A stretch of 64,000 nt of DNA from Pseudovibrio flavus (GTDB lineage: Bacteria > Pseudomonadota > Alphaproteobacteria > Rhizobiales > Stappiaceae), in contig NZ_SMMA01000055.1 in the NCBI RefSeq assembly GCF_009711345.1, forward strand, positions 1 through 64,000, given 5' to 3'. Positions 55,846 through 64,000 of the stretch are shown here, piece after piece. Position numbers and translations under genes: made by a program. The notes beneath the pieces are model-generated. The model was not told the DNA's origin and searched no databases. It saw only the letters and a program-made list of their open reading frames with translations. Position 1 is the first letter of the stretch; each line of letters begins with the position of its first letter.

Positions 55846-56373
55846 CTAGTCCGCTGCGAAAGCAGCGGAAAGCATAGTCATTTGGTCTGCTACAGGGTTC
55901 TTGCGCCCGATAACTGGTTGACGTTCCAGCTGGTCATGCAGAAGGCTATCCATATGCTTTACGCGTTCTTGCAGGCGCAATGAGCGGGCAACAAGTTCAA
56001 GCATCGGCGTTGGTAGCTTTTCTTCACCGTCAGATGGATTGGGACCTTTCTCACGATCCAGACGAACCTTGAACTTTTCTGAAGCTGCCTGTTCTGCGGT
56101 CATTTCGCCTTCATTTACAGCACGCTGTAGAAGAAGCCACGAGGCAAGCTGCATAAGGCGGGTCGTCAAACGCATGGATTCTGTTGCGTAGGCGAGGGAA
56201 GCTGGGCGACTTAGTTCTCTGGAAATCGAGCGGCCTTCGCCATCAAGGTAGGCTGCGGTTTCTTCTACCAGCGCCATGCCTTCATTGAACAGGTTGTTGA
56301 AGCCGTTCGAGCCGATCAGATGATCTGCGAAAGAAACTGTAGGCGTTCTGGCCAGTCTTTTTATGTCGCTCAT
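55846..56373 (-). CDS. rcdA: RcdA, DUF1465, CtrA-degradation regulator
   Basis: A 175-residue DUF1465 protein equivalent to Caulobacter RcdA, which with CpdR helps deliver CtrA and other substrates to ClpXP. Family features are a helical bundle (FNEGMALVEETAAYLD, ESMRLTTRLMQLASWLLLQRAV) and RSLRLQERVKHMD, followed by the flexible tail. A GAGTC (CcrM) site lies upstream, near 56426-56430. Acts at the cell pole in Caulobacter. Confidence 0.92.
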   Translation of the reverse strand: MSDIKRLARTPTVSFADHLIGSNGFNNLFNEGMALVEETAAYLDGEGRSISRELSRPASLAYATESMRLTTRLMQLASWLLLQRAVNEGEMTAEQAASEKFKVRLDREKGPNPSDGEEKLPTPMLELVARSLRLQERVKHMDSLLHDQLERQPVIGRKNPVADQMTMLSAAFAAD

Positions 56374-56829
56374 TTTTTAGCTCCCGGTCAGTGCGTTCAT
56401 CGGCCCCTAATTCCCATTTGTACGCTGAGTCCCAGTCTAGAACAGTCCAAACAGCCAATTTTAGACTAATTATACTGTAGTTTTCCCTAGTCGTATCAAT
56501 TTGGGTCATTAGAGTTTTAACTAATGTGAGTAACGCAACCGGCGTGCCAGTTCACAATCAGCGGATCGAGGCGGGTTGGTTCGCCTCCGTCTGAATGGAG
56601 CATTGAGATGAGGGGGAAGAAAAAATGAGCCGCTGGAGAGCGGCTCAAAGTGGTATAACAGGGAGGCGTCAAAATGAAACAGCAACTCGCTGTTTCCATC
56701 CAGATGACTGGATAAGCCTTTTCTATAATAAAATGGTTAACGCAACGTAAATAACAAAATAAAAATCGAAACTATATAGTAATCTATGAAATAAAATTGA
56801 GTAATAATTACAATAGTTATCTGTTGTGT
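56374..56829. other. Intergenic region between rcdA and DUF1192 gene
   Basis: About 456 bases, very AT-rich at 56700-56820. Open frames here (56282-56509 and 56517-56699, minus) look spurious. It has a minus-strand terminator (56620-56648) and a TTAA-N7-TAAA sequence at 56737-56751 that is one base from the CtrA box TTAA-N7-TTAA. Confidence 0.45.
56620..56648 (-). terminator. Terminator on the minus strand after DUF1192 gene
   Basis: Minus-strand GAGCCGCT/AGCGGCTC 8-bp stem with a four-base loop and ATTTTTTC. It lies 180 bases past the DUF1192 stop. Confidence 0.85.
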
Positions 56830-57024
56830 TTACTTGAAAAGACTTTCTGCAGCGGATGATGCGGAGCTTTTGTTGTCGAGTTCTGTCTTGTGGCGTTTGA
56901 TTTCTGCTTCGAGTGCTGCGATACGGTCGCGCAGTTCGTCAACGGACATGCTTACAAGCGATTGACCCACATAGATTTCTCCTAAAGGAGCGCGCTTTGG
57001 TTCGTCGTCATCAAAAAGCGGCAT
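56830..57024 (-). CDS. DUF1192 small coiled-coil protein
   Basis: A 64-residue alphaproteobacterial DUF1192 protein: an N-terminal LFDDDEPKRAPLGEIYVGQSL segment (in outline), then SVDELRDRIAALEAEIKRHK coiled coil. Function unknown. ATG 57024 has GGAG upstream. It is divergent from the quinone oxidoreductase gene, as in relatives. Confidence 0.9.
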   Translation of the reverse strand: MPLFDDDEPKRAPLGEIYVGQSLVSMSVDELRDRIAALEAEIKRHKTELDNKSSASSAAESLFK

Positions 57025-57153
57025 CACTGCTCTCCTTCCATTCCTCGACTAAAAGCGAAGCATTATTTCTCTATGCTTGTTCCAGAATGGATTATCCTCT
57101 CAAACGCAATTAAGTACAACTAGGGTTGTTTCGTGCACTGTTGGGAGGATCGC

Positions 57154-58155
57154 ATGTCTGAGAATGGGGCGCTTATGCGCGTGGTGGCAATTTCCGAGGC
57201 GGGCGCGCCGGAGGTTCTCAAGGTCGAGGAGCGCGTGCGACCAACTGCCGGTGCAGGTGAGATTGTGATTGAAGTGCATGCAGCCGGTGTAAACCGCCCC
57301 GATGTCATGCAGCGAAAAGGCTTATACCCTGCGCCAAAGGATGCATCTGACTTGCCGGGGCTGGAAGTTGCTGGTGTTGTTGCAGCTGTTGGCGCTGGCG
57401 TTAGCGAACACAAGGTGGGTGATGAAGTGCTGGCACTCGCGCCCGGCGGCGGATACGCGGAGTATTGCGTTGTCCCTGCATCCAATGCGCTACCGATCCC
57501 CAAAGGCCTTTCAATGATAGAAGCGGCTGGCGTTGCGGAGACTTTCTTTACCGTTTGGAGCAATGTGTTCGACCGGCTTGGTCTGAAGGCAGGCGAGAAG
57601 TTTCTAGTTCACGGGGGGAGTTCCGGTATTGGAACAACGGCGATCCAGCTCGCAAAAGCTTTTGGGGCAGAAGTCTTCACAACGGTGGGCTCAGATGACA
57701 AGGCTACTGCTGTGCGTGACCTTGGCGCTGACCATGTAATCAACTACCGAACGGCAGTATTTGAAGATGTCATCCTTGAGGTGACTGGCGGCAAGGGCGT
57801 TGACGTCATCTTGGACATGGTGGGCGGTGACTATGTGGAGCGTAACTGGAAGGCGGCTGCCATGGATGGGCGGATCGGCCAGCTAGCAACGCTCAACGGT
57901 ATTGCGCAGAACGTCAACTTTGCGCGGCTGATGATGAAGCGCCTAACCCATACCGGCTCTACTTTGCGCCCGCGCTCCGCCGAGTTTAAGGGCGAGATTG
58001 CAAAGTCGCTTCAGGAAAAAGTATGGCCGCTCTTTGAGCAGGGGCGCATCAAAGTGCTAGTCGATCAGGTGTTCCCACTGGAGGAAGCTGCCGCCGCTCA
58101 TACCCTTATGGAAAGCTCTAATCATGTCGGAAAAATCATCCTGAAACTGCGGTAA
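57154..58155 (+). CDS. Quinone oxidoreductase-like MDR dehydrogenase
   Basis: A 333-residue zinc-free medium-chain reductase, NAD(P)H quinone oxidoreductase (PIG3/QorA) type. AAGVNRPDVMQRKGLYP, GLEVAGVVAAVG, and the nucleotide site VHGGSSGIGTTAIQLAKAFGAEVF (given in outline) are clear, with the GVDVILDMVGGDY segment after it. Reduces quinones or enones. ATG 57154 has GGGAGG upstream. Confidence 0.93.
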   Translation: MSENGALMRVVAISEAGAPEVLKVEERVRPTAGAGEIVIEVHAAGVNRPDVMQRKGLYPAPKDASDLPGLEVAGVVAAVGAGVSEHKVGDEVLALAPGGGYAEYCVVPASNALPIPKGLSMIEAAGVAETFFTVWSNVFDRLGLKAGEKFLVHGGSSGIGTTAIQLAKAFGAEVFTTVGSDDKATAVRDLGADHVINYRTAVFEDVILEVTGGKGVDVILDMVGGDYVERNWKAAAMDGRIGQLATLNGIAQNVNFARLMMKRLTHTGSTLRPRSAEFKGEIAKSLQEKVWPLFEQGRIKVLVDQVFPLEEAAAAHTLMESSNHVGKIILKLR

Positions 58156-58319
58156 GTAACGGGCGTCCTAGCTGTTTTCAGAGTGCTTTGAATCTTAGCA
58201 ATAGGAATTGCTTTCCGAGCATCGAAAGCGTATATTGCCGGAAAGTTCCCCGAAATCTCATTGGAATTTCGGCTTTTACTCCCTTGATTGGGCGTGGAAG
58301 CAAACAGGAGGATTATACC

Positions 58320-59033
58320 ATGGCGAATGCGCCACTTATGCCGAAAGCGACTGCTGTTTGGCTTGTAGACAACACAGCGCTGAGCTTTGACCAGATTGCG
58401 GCCTTCTGCAAACTGCATCCGCTTGAAGTGAAAGCCATTGCTGACGGTGAGGCTGCTCAGGGTATTAAAGGTCTTGATCCGGTTCTGACTGGTCAGTTGA
58501 ACCGTGAAGAGATTGAAAAAGCCCAGAACAATCCTTCCTACCAGATGAAGGTACAGGAATCTAAAGTGAAGGTTCCTGAGTCCAAGCGTAAGGGTCCGCG
58601 TTATACGCCGGTTTCCCGTCGTCAGGACCGTCCAAACGCAATTCTTTGGCTTGTTCGTCATCACCCAGAACTGGCTGATGCGCAGATCATGCGTCTTGTT
58701 GGCACTACCAAGCCGACAATTGAAGCGATCCGCGAGCGTACACACTGGAACTCTGCAAACCTGACCCCAATGGATCCTGTTACTTTGGGCCTGTGTTCGC
58801 AGATTGAGCTGGACATCGAAGTTGAAAAGGGCGCTCGCAACGCTCCTCAGAAGGTGCTCAAAGAGCAGCCAGAAACCCTTCTGTCCATGGACGAAACCAC
58901 CAGCGAAGATGCTCTTGCTGCTGCATTTGGCAAGCCAGCACCGAAGGTGGAAGAAGAACAGTACGATCCGGATGCAGTGTTTGCGAGCCTCAAAGGCCGC
59001 ACTGTTACCAAGGACGAAGACGACGAATACTAA
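58320..59033 (+). CDS. trcR: TrcR, DUF1013 cell-cycle transcriptional regulator
   Basis: A 237-residue DUF1013 protein matching TrcR, reported in Caulobacter as a regulator bound at RNA polymerase-associated promoters. Conserved blocks are MPKATAVWLVDNTALSFDQIAAFC, EVKAIADGEAAQGIKG and the NAILWLVRHHPELADAQIMRLVGTTKPTI helix-turn-helix-like part (in outline). The C-terminal end is acidic (KDEDDEY). GGAGG precedes ATG 58320. A GAATC (CcrM) site lies at 58192-58196. Confidence 0.93.
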   Translation: MANAPLMPKATAVWLVDNTALSFDQIAAFCKLHPLEVKAIADGEAAQGIKGLDPVLTGQLNREEIEKAQNNPSYQMKVQESKVKVPESKRKGPRYTPVSRRQDRPNAILWLVRHHPELADAQIMRLVGTTKPTIEAIRERTHWNSANLTPMDPVTLGLCSQIELDIEVEKGARNAPQKVLKEQPETLLSMDETTSEDALAAAFGKPAPKVEEEQYDPDAVFASLKGRTVTKDEDDEY

Positions 59034-59062
59034 GAGCGTCATCTCTGATCGTTACAATAAAA

Positions 59063-59088
59063 AACCCGGCTCAATGGCCGGGTTTTTT
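59063..59088 (+). terminator. Terminator after trcR
   Basis: AACCCGGC/GCCGGGTT stem, TCAATG loop, six T. Confidence 0.95.
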
Positions 59089-59104
59089 CGTTCTTGGTGC
59101 CCTA

Positions 59105-60139
59105 TTATCGCTGTGTGAGCTTTAGCTCGATACGGCGGTTTTTGGCGTAAGCTTCATCGTTCTCGCCTTGCGCCAGTGGTTGGTATTCACCAAAGCCTGC
59201 GGCAACGAGGCGCTTTGGCGGCACACCCTGATCGATCAAGTAGCTGACAACAGAAATCGCGCGCGCTGCGGAAAGCTCCCAGTTATTGCGAAGGCGGCCA
59301 GTGCCGGATAGCGGGCGAGCGTCGGTATGACCATCCACGCGCAGCACCCAGTCGATCTCCTCTGGAATCTGCCCCTGCAATTCTTTGATTGCATCAGCAA
59401 GAATGTTGAGCTGCGCGCGGCCTTGCGGGTTCACCTGATCGTCGCCGGTCGAGAACAGAACTTCCGACTGGAAAACGAAGCGGTCACCGACAACTTCTAT
59501 ATCAGAGCGTTGAGCAAGGATTTCACGCAGTCTGCCGAAGAAGTCCGAGCGGTAGCGAGATAGCTCTTGTACGCGCTGTGCAAGGGCCACGTTGAGGCGT
59601 TTTCCCAGATCGGCAATCTTGGTCTGGCTTTCCCTGTCGCGGTCCTCAGAGGCCTCTAGAGCGGCTTCTAGCGATGCAATCTGACGGCGTAGTGCCGAGA
59701 GCTGCTGGTTGAGCAGTTCGACCTGCGCCAAAGCGCGGGAGCTGATCTGCTGTTCCTGTGCAAGCTCATCCTGAAGAGTTGCAAGCTGACCGCCTGCCTT
59801 GTCGATCTGGCCGGAGCTGGCCGAGAGCAAAGCTTGAAGCTGGTCGCGCTCATCCGTCACAGCATCAAGACCGAACTGCAGCGAGGAAATTGTTGCTTCC
59901 AAGTCGCCAACGGATGCCTTCTCAAGAGCTAGAAGCTCGGTGAGCTCCGCTATCTGCTGGTTCAGGCGGTTAAGAACAGTGTCTCTACCGGAAAGCTGCT
60001 GGCTCAGGAAGAACTGGGCGATCATGAAGATGGAGAGCAGGAAGATGAAGACGAGCAGGAGGGCGGACATGGCGTCCACAAACCCCGGCCAGTAATCTTC
60101 TGAGCTGCGCTCTCCACGTCTACCACGCGTTGCCGCCAT
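59105..60139 (-). CDS. MotB/OmpA-type peptidoglycan-binding membrane protein
   Basis: A 344-residue protein. A short cytoplasmic N-terminus (RRGERSSEDYWPGFVDAMSAL) leads into one transmembrane helix (about 24-46) with an Asp (FVDAMSAL) at the MotB/TolR proton position. A long coiled coil follows (about 55-195), then an OmpA-like domain (about 210-344; VDGHTDARPLSGTGRLRNNW). It is paired with the channel gene upstream, overlapping nearly (3-base gap), like a MotAB/ExbBD-type proton-driven engine; its task is not known. Confidence 0.92.
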   Translation of the reverse strand: MAATRGRRGERSSEDYWPGFVDAMSALLLVFIFLLSIFMIAQFFLSQQLSGRDTVLNRLNQQIAELTELLALEKASVGDLEATISSLQFGLDAVTDERDQLQALLSASSGQIDKAGGQLATLQDELAQEQQISSRALAQVELLNQQLSALRRQIASLEAALEASEDRDRESQTKIADLGKRLNVALAQRVQELSRYRSDFFGRLREILAQRSDIEVVGDRFVFQSEVLFSTGDDQVNPQGRAQLNILADAIKELQGQIPEEIDWVLRVDGHTDARPLSGTGRLRNNWELSAARAISVVSYLIDQGVPPKRLVAAGFGEYQPLAQGENDEAYAKNRRIELKLTQR

Positions 60140-60142
60140 GGA

Positions 60143-61150
60143 TTAGTCCTTTTCCTTCTCGCGTTCCATGCCCTCAGCAAGGACTTTCAGGAAACGCTCG
60201 ATGCGGCGCTGCTGCATGCTTTGTGCTTCGGCCCATTCACGCATCATCTTCTGTTCGGAACGTACGTGCTGGACTAGGCCTTGAATGCCCTCAGCAAGGT
60301 TGGTCATTGCCGCGCTGGAGTTGGAAGCTGTGTCCGCGCCTTTATTTTCCTCGATTGTCTTGCGAAGACGTTCGATAGCATAGCGCAGATCAGCGGAGCT
60401 GGTGTTGGTGCCGGTGGCGCCAAACTCGTCCGGCTCAAGGTCGGTTACGGTGGAGAGCCAGTCTTCCAGTTCCTGATAGAAGCGGTTTTGTGCCTGACCT
60501 GCCTGAAGATCAAGGAAGCCAAGGACGAGAGAACCAGTCAAACCGAGAAGGGATGATGAAAACGCAATGCCAAGGCCGGACATCTGTGCAGTGATACCTG
60601 CGACGAGGTCTTCAAACAGCACGGTTGCATCGCCGCCGCCAACGTTCAAGGTTGCCACGGTCTCGGCCACTGCGCTCACGGTTTGCATCAGGCCCCAGAA
60701 GGTACCAACAAGGCCGAGGAACACCAGAAGGCGTGTCAGATAGCGAGAAATTTCGCGAGACTCGTCAAGGCGCGTGCCAATCGATTCCAGCAGCGAGCGC
60801 ATGGTCGTTGCGGAGATGGTCATGTCGCCCGACTTGTTGCCGAGCAGCGTGGCCATTGGCGCAAGCAGCACTGGAGGGCGGCGCACTTCAAGGCGTGGAT
60901 CGCCGAGGCGGAAGCCGTTTACCCAAGAAACCTCGGGCATAATGCGCAAAACTTGACGGAAGCTAAGGAAGATACCCAGCAGGCCAACACCGAAAATGAG
61001 ACCGTTGAGAGCAGGGTTTGCCATAAAGGCTGCGGAGATCTGGCTGATTAGGACAAAGGCAATAAAGCCTGCCAGTACCAGAAAGATGATCATGCGCCAC
61101 AGATAGATCTGTGGGCTGGACAGACTGTAAGGATCGTAATCGCGTGCCAT
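60143..61150 (-). CDS. MotA/TolQ/ExbB-type proton channel protein
   Basis: A 335-residue membrane protein. Helices lie at about 18-38, 47-64, 143-163 and 195-215. The third and fourth carry LVFLGLVGTFWGLMQTVSAV and GLGIAFSSSLLGLTGSLVLGF, the TolQ/ExbB/MotA pattern. The C-terminal 110 residues are a charged helical region. It forms a pair with the OmpA-like protein that follows. Confidence 0.92.
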   Translation of the reverse strand: MARDYDPYSLSSPQIYLWRMIIFLVLAGFIAFVLISQISAAFMANPALNGLIFGVGLLGIFLSFRQVLRIMPEVSWVNGFRLGDPRLEVRRPPVLLAPMATLLGNKSGDMTISATTMRSLLESIGTRLDESREISRYLTRLLVFLGLVGTFWGLMQTVSAVAETVATLNVGGGDATVLFEDLVAGITAQMSGLGIAFSSSLLGLTGSLVLGFLDLQAGQAQNRFYQELEDWLSTVTDLEPDEFGATGTNTSSADLRYAIERLRKTIEENKGADTASNSSAAMTNLAEGIQGLVQHVRSEQKMMREWAEAQSMQQRRIERFLKVLAEGMEREKEKD

Positions 61151-61192
61151 GAGCCCGAATGTATTAACTCGTTAAGGTTCCCTTTAGATAAC

Positions 61193-61225
61193 GTGATTTC
61201 CGGTTTTTGGGAAACCGGAAATCAC
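61193..61225. repeat. 14-bp perfect inverted repeat
   Basis: GTGATTTCCGGTTT and AAACCGGAAATCAC around a 5-base loop, with no T-run. It lies 43 bases upstream of the TolQ-like start on the minus strand, so it would sit in its leader or control region. Confidence 0.6.
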
Positions 61226-61244
61226 TGGAAGCGCTTAAAGAGTT

Positions 61245-61281
61245 GAAAAACACCGGTTCACCTCGAAGAAAAACCAGTGTT
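61245..61281 (-). terminator. Terminator after suhB
   Basis: On the minus strand AACACTGGTT/AACCGGTGTT (one G-U) with 13-base loop, then TTTTC. Confidence 0.7.
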
Positions 61282-61288
61282 ATTTCTA

Positions 61289-62083
61289 CTAATTCTTGGC
61301 TTTTGCTAGGAACTCGCGCAGCTGAAGGTGCGTGTGTTCGTTACCTGCAATAATGGTCTGGGTATCGAACATTTGGTCCTTACCGTTTTCGTCAGAGACG
61401 AAACCACCAGCTTCACGAATCAACAGAACGCCTGCTGCCATGTCCCATGGCTTGAGACCGTTTTCCCAGAATGCATCCAGACGACCAGCTGCAACCCAAG
61501 CCAGATCAAGGGCAGCGGAACCACAACGACGGATACCAGCCACTTCGCCCATGACGTAGCGAATTTCTTTCAGGGAGCGGCCATGGTTGCCAACGCCGAT
61601 GAAAGGAATGCCGGTACCGATGAGGCAGTCGGTCATGTCTTTACGGCCTGCAACGCGGATGCGGCGGTCATTGCAGAAGGAACCGTTGCCGCGTTCTGCG
61701 GTGTACAGCTCGTCCATGATCGGATTGTAGATTACAGAGGCTACGATCTGGCCATTGCGTTCAAGAGCAATGGAAACGCAGAAGATCGGAATACCGTGCA
61801 GGAAGTTGGTTGTGCCATCCAGCGGATCAACGATCCAGCGGTGCTGACCATCTTTGCTTTCGATCTCGCCGCCTTCTTCCATCAGAAGACCGTAGGACGG
61901 GCGTGCTTTCTGCAGTTCTTCGCGGATGATTTTTTCTGCGCGGTGATCTGCCTGGGAAACGAAGTCGCCCGGGCCTTTGCGCGCAACCTGAAGCGATTCT
62001 ACCTCACCGAAATCACGAGCGAGGGAGCGACCAGCCTTTGTAGCGGCCTGAACCATAACGTTGAGTAGGGCCGAACGTGCCAT
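61289..62083 (-). CDS. suhB: Inositol-1-monophosphatase family protein
   Basis: A 264-residue SuhB-type phosphatase for myo-inositol phosphates. The Mg sites are present: GLLMEEGGEIE (Glu), the classic WIVDPLDGTTNFLHGIP and KPWDMAAGVLLIREAGG. It differs from the HisN-like paralogue at 15.3 kb by its GTTNFLHG element. In E. coli SuhB also binds RNA polymerase complexes. Cytoplasmic. Separate from efp by about 110 bases. Confidence 0.93.
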   Translation of the reverse strand: MARSALLNVMVQAATKAGRSLARDFGEVESLQVARKGPGDFVSQADHRAEKIIREELQKARPSYGLLMEEGGEIESKDGQHRWIVDPLDGTTNFLHGIPIFCVSIALERNGQIVASVIYNPIMDELYTAERGNGSFCNDRRIRVAGRKDMTDCLIGTGIPFIGVGNHGRSLKEIRYVMGEVAGIRRCGSAALDLAWVAAGRLDAFWENGLKPWDMAAGVLLIREAGGFVSDENGKDQMFDTQTIIAGNEHTHLQLREFLAKAKN

Positions 62084-62162
62084 ATTCTTTCACCGGGGTT
62101 TGTTAGAGGCGCGATGCCGGGTGGGTCCAGCTTCGCGCCTGAATATTGTTCTTAAATCTTAA

Positions 62163-62190
62163 GCCGAAAAGCGCTCTCGCTTTTCAGGAG
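62163..62190 (-). terminator. Stem-loop after efp
   Basis: GAAAAGCG/CGCTTTTC stem with CTCT loop between efp and suhB; weak U-tract. Confidence 0.45.
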
Positions 62191-62196
62191 CGTGCC

Positions 62197-62760
62197 TTAG
62201 TCAGCGCGCTTAACGTATTCAACCGTTTCGGTATCTACGATGATACGCTCGCCGGAAGAAATGAACGGAGGTACAAGGCAGCGAACGCCGTTTTCAAGGA
62301 TAGCTGGCTTGTAGGAAGAAGACTGGGTCTGGCCTTTAACAACAGCGTCAGCTTCACGGATTTCGAGAGTGACGTGCTGTGGCAGGGAGATGCCGATTGG
62401 CTTTTCTTCGTGCAGTTCTACGGTGACCATCATGCCGTCCTGAAGGAACGCTGCACGCTCGCCAACGAAGTCTTTCAGCAGTTCAAGCTGCTCGTAGGTT
62501 TCAGTGTCCATGAATACCAGCATTTCGCCTTCTTCATAAAGGAACTGGAAGTCCTTCTGCTCAAGACGAACGCGCTCAACGGATTCCGTTGCGCGGAAGC
62601 GCTCGTTGAGCTTACGGCCATCCATGAGGTTTTTCATTTCAACCTGAGCAAACGCACCACCCTTACCAGGCTTAACGTGCTGAACTTTCACTACTGCCCA
62701 AAGCGTGTCCTGATGCTTAAGAACGTTGCCTGGCTTGATCTCGTTGCCGTTGAGTTTCAT
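62197..62760 (-). CDS. efp: Elongation factor P
   Basis: Relieves ribosome stalling at polyproline stretches. The 187 residues from ATG 62760 match the family; the frame extends upstream to 62913 without support. Three OB-like domains are seen. The modified loop is VKPGKGGAF, with Lys33 as the expected modification site (beta-lysylated by EpmA in E. coli). The C-terminal [13 protein letters not shown] is typical. Confidence 0.96.
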   Translation of the reverse strand: MKLNGNEIKPGNVLKHQDTLWAVVKVQHVKPGKGGAFAQVEMKNLMDGRKLNERFRATESVERVRLEQKDFQFLYEEGEMLVFMDTETYEQLELLKDFVGERAAFLQDGMMVTVELHEEKPIGISLPQHVTLEIREADAVVKGQTQSSSYKPAILENGVRCLVPPFISSGERIIVDTETVEYVKRAD

Positions 62761-62967
62761 TTGATACCGATCAGTCTTAATATTATGGAATTCTTGCGGG
62801 TCGCGCTTGGCTTCCGAGCGGATCAGCAGCAACACCGGCGTGGGGCTTGTGCACCACAAATCAGCGCCGGATTCAAGAAAAAAGTGATGCGGTCGGCGCC
62901 ATCCCGCTGTCAAATTGCGTTTCTTTGGAGAAGCTCTGCTTAATCAGAACTCCCAAATGCGATCATT

Positions 62968-64000
62968 TTAGAGTTTTGATTTCAAACGAGCGACCTTTTC
63001 GGCCACCTGTTCTTGCTGTTCCAGAGATAGGGAGGCGGTCATATCGTCAATTTCGCTATCAAACAAGCCCTGTTTGTTTGCCAAATGCTGCCAGACGGCT
63101 GCAAGAACGATATTTTGACCTCTTCCACGGCCATAGGCATAGATGCGGGCAAGGCGATTCATAGCCACAGGGTTGCCTGAATATGCCGCTTTTTCAAACC
63201 AGTCCGCTGCTTCTTTCTGGTTTGGGACAACGCCTTCACCTTGGAAAAGAAGGATTGCATATTCTACTTGCGCAGCAACGTTGCCGCGCCTTGCTGCGCG
63301 TCCAAGCCAGAATGCGCCGCGCATCTCGTCATGGGTTTCTTCGGCTTCATCCAGAAGAAGCTGGCCAAGGGAATGCATTGCGCTGACATCGCCCTGATCT
63401 GCTGCTTGTTCCAGCAGATCGGCAGCCTTCTTCATATTGCGCGGCAGAACTTCGCCCTCCTGATAAAGGAGAGCCAGATTGATCAATGCTTCCGCGATTC
63501 CGTCTTTGGCCGCTAGCTTGAACTGTTCTGCTGCAGCGTGACGGTCTTCTTTGACACCGTTGCCGGTAAGAAGCATCAGGCCAAGGCGAAGGGATGCTCT
63601 GCTATCGCCTGCGGAGGCGGCAGTTTCATACCACTTGGCTGCTTTCTCGGTGTCGAGAGGTACGCCGCTACCGGTCTCATACAGAACACCGATGAGCGTT
63701 GCTGCAGGAATTTCGCCGTTTTCGATGGCAGAAGTTGCCAGATCCAGAGCAGTTAGATACCAGCCACGCTGGAATGCGCCATAAGCCAGCTCCGCTTTGC
63801 TGCGCGGTGCGCCGCTTTCTGCACTCGCCACCCCTTGCATTGGTGGGGGAACGAGAATGGACGGAGTGAGCAGTTGGGACGTGGTGTTGCCCAACCGCTT
63901 TAGCATGTCTTCCGCAGCCTTTCTTTGCTTCAGTTCTCCTGTGAGTTCCTTTTTATCGGCTGTGTCTGTTGAGGACGTGCCTGCCGCTTGCAAAGGAAGA
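62968..64000 (-). CDS. Sel1-repeat protein, 5' end beyond window
   Basis: At least 344 residues are visible; the frame runs off the right edge, so the true start is outside. It has about six Sel1-like (TPR-type) repeats, each near 36 residues (for example YGAFQRGWYLTALDLATSAI, AKWYETAASAGDSRASLRLG and ADWFEKAAYSGNPVAMNRLA). The part before residue 60 is polar linker (MLKRLGNTTSQLLTP). Possibly exported, as many such proteins are, but the N-terminus is missing. Function unknown. Confidence 0.88.
   Translation of the reverse strand, partial: LPLQAAGTSSTDTADKKELTGELKQRKAAEDMLKRLGNTTSQLLTPSILVPPPMQGVASAESGAPRSKAELAYGAFQRGWYLTALDLATSAIENGEIPAATLIGVLYETGSGVPLDTEKAAKWYETAASAGDSRASLRLGLMLLTGNGVKEDRHAAAEQFKLAAKDGIAEALINLALLYQEGEVLPRNMKKAADLLEQAADQGDVSAMHSLGQLLLDEAEETHDEMRGAFWLGRAARRGNVAAQVEYAILLFQGEGVVPNQKEAADWFEKAAYSGNPVAMNRLARIYAYGRGRGQNIVLAAVWQHLANKQGLFDSEIDDMTASLSLEQQEQVAEKVARLKSKL

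Noticed and set aside
56282-56699. Two short minus-strand frames upstream of rcdA
   Set aside because: The first overlaps the well-supported rcdA start in another frame; the second holds a terminator stem.
59105-61150. Zorya-like (ZorAB) phage-defence motor
   Set aside because: The pair has MotA/OmpA architecture, but no ZorC, ZorD or ZorE-type gene follows; neighbours are suhB and trcR. An envelope role is simpler.

Overview
The window is chromosomal, moderate in GC (slightly above half by eye), and densely packed with housekeeping genes. The gene set points to an alphaproteobacterium. It has CpdR, RcdA (DUF1465), GapR (DUF2312) and TrcR (DUF1013) of the Caulobacter/rhizobial cell-cycle network, DUF1192 and DUF1036 proteins, an mmgR/suhB-type small RNA, a ROSE-type RNA thermometer and a zinc-free L36. 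The family mix would suit a marine Hyphomicrobiales/Stappiaceae-like organism such as Pseudovibrio; that name is inference, not proof. I see no rRNA, CRISPR array, insertion sequence, prophage or plasmid gene.

Layout. 1-6.7 kb: glutamate synthase gltB-gltD (minus strand) with a structured leader. 7.1-9.8 kb: a complete copper-bufferin operon (DUF2282 precursor, DUF692 MNIO enzyme, DUF2063 partner, DoxX). 9.9-18 kb: threonine aldolase, an unrecognised 484-residue protein, a small heat-shock protein behind a ROSE thermometer and an RpoH-like promoter, two secreted PepSY-like paralogues, a hydrolase, hisN, a strong small-RNA gene at 16.37-16.45 kb, N-formylglutamate amidohydrolase and cpdR. 18-28 kb: tRNA-Val(GAC), L36, TPR protein, DUF1036-pyk, a long gene-free stretch, gapR, and an envelope block (DUF882 endopeptidase-like, L,D-transpeptidase, sigma54 regulator). 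28-45 kb: pepF, RibD-like reductase with its TetR, purB, VOC protein, phosphoesterase-hydrolase pair, DUF3445-UbiB pair, COX subunit IV, secreted unknowns, TPR lipoprotein, rpsU, an Lrp regulator divergent from a DUF6356 gene, a glutamine amidotransferase and a MATE exporter. 45-54 kb: purE-purK, two DUF465 proteins, TauE exporter, prpE, SDR and ABC exporter. 54-64 kb: rpmE, an FRG-domain gene, rcdA, DUF1192, quinone oxidoreductase, trcR, a MotA/MotB-like envelope pair, suhB, efp and a truncated Sel1-repeat gene.

How genes work together. GltBD makes glutamate from 2-oxoglutarate and glutamine. PurB, PurE and PurK are purine-pathway steps. BufABC(D) should make and export a thioheterocycle-bearing copper-binding peptide. 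The L,D-transpeptidase and the DUF882 protein plausibly make and open 3-3 peptidoglycan crosslinks, as in the E. coli ycbB-ycbK neighbourhood. CpdR and RcdA are adaptors for ClpXP proteolysis of CtrA, while GapR and TrcR act on DNA, so four parts of one cell-cycle circuit lie within about 40 kb. The most interesting items are the bufferin operon, the small RNA, the ROSE thermometer, and the FRG-domain gene between rpmE and rcdA.
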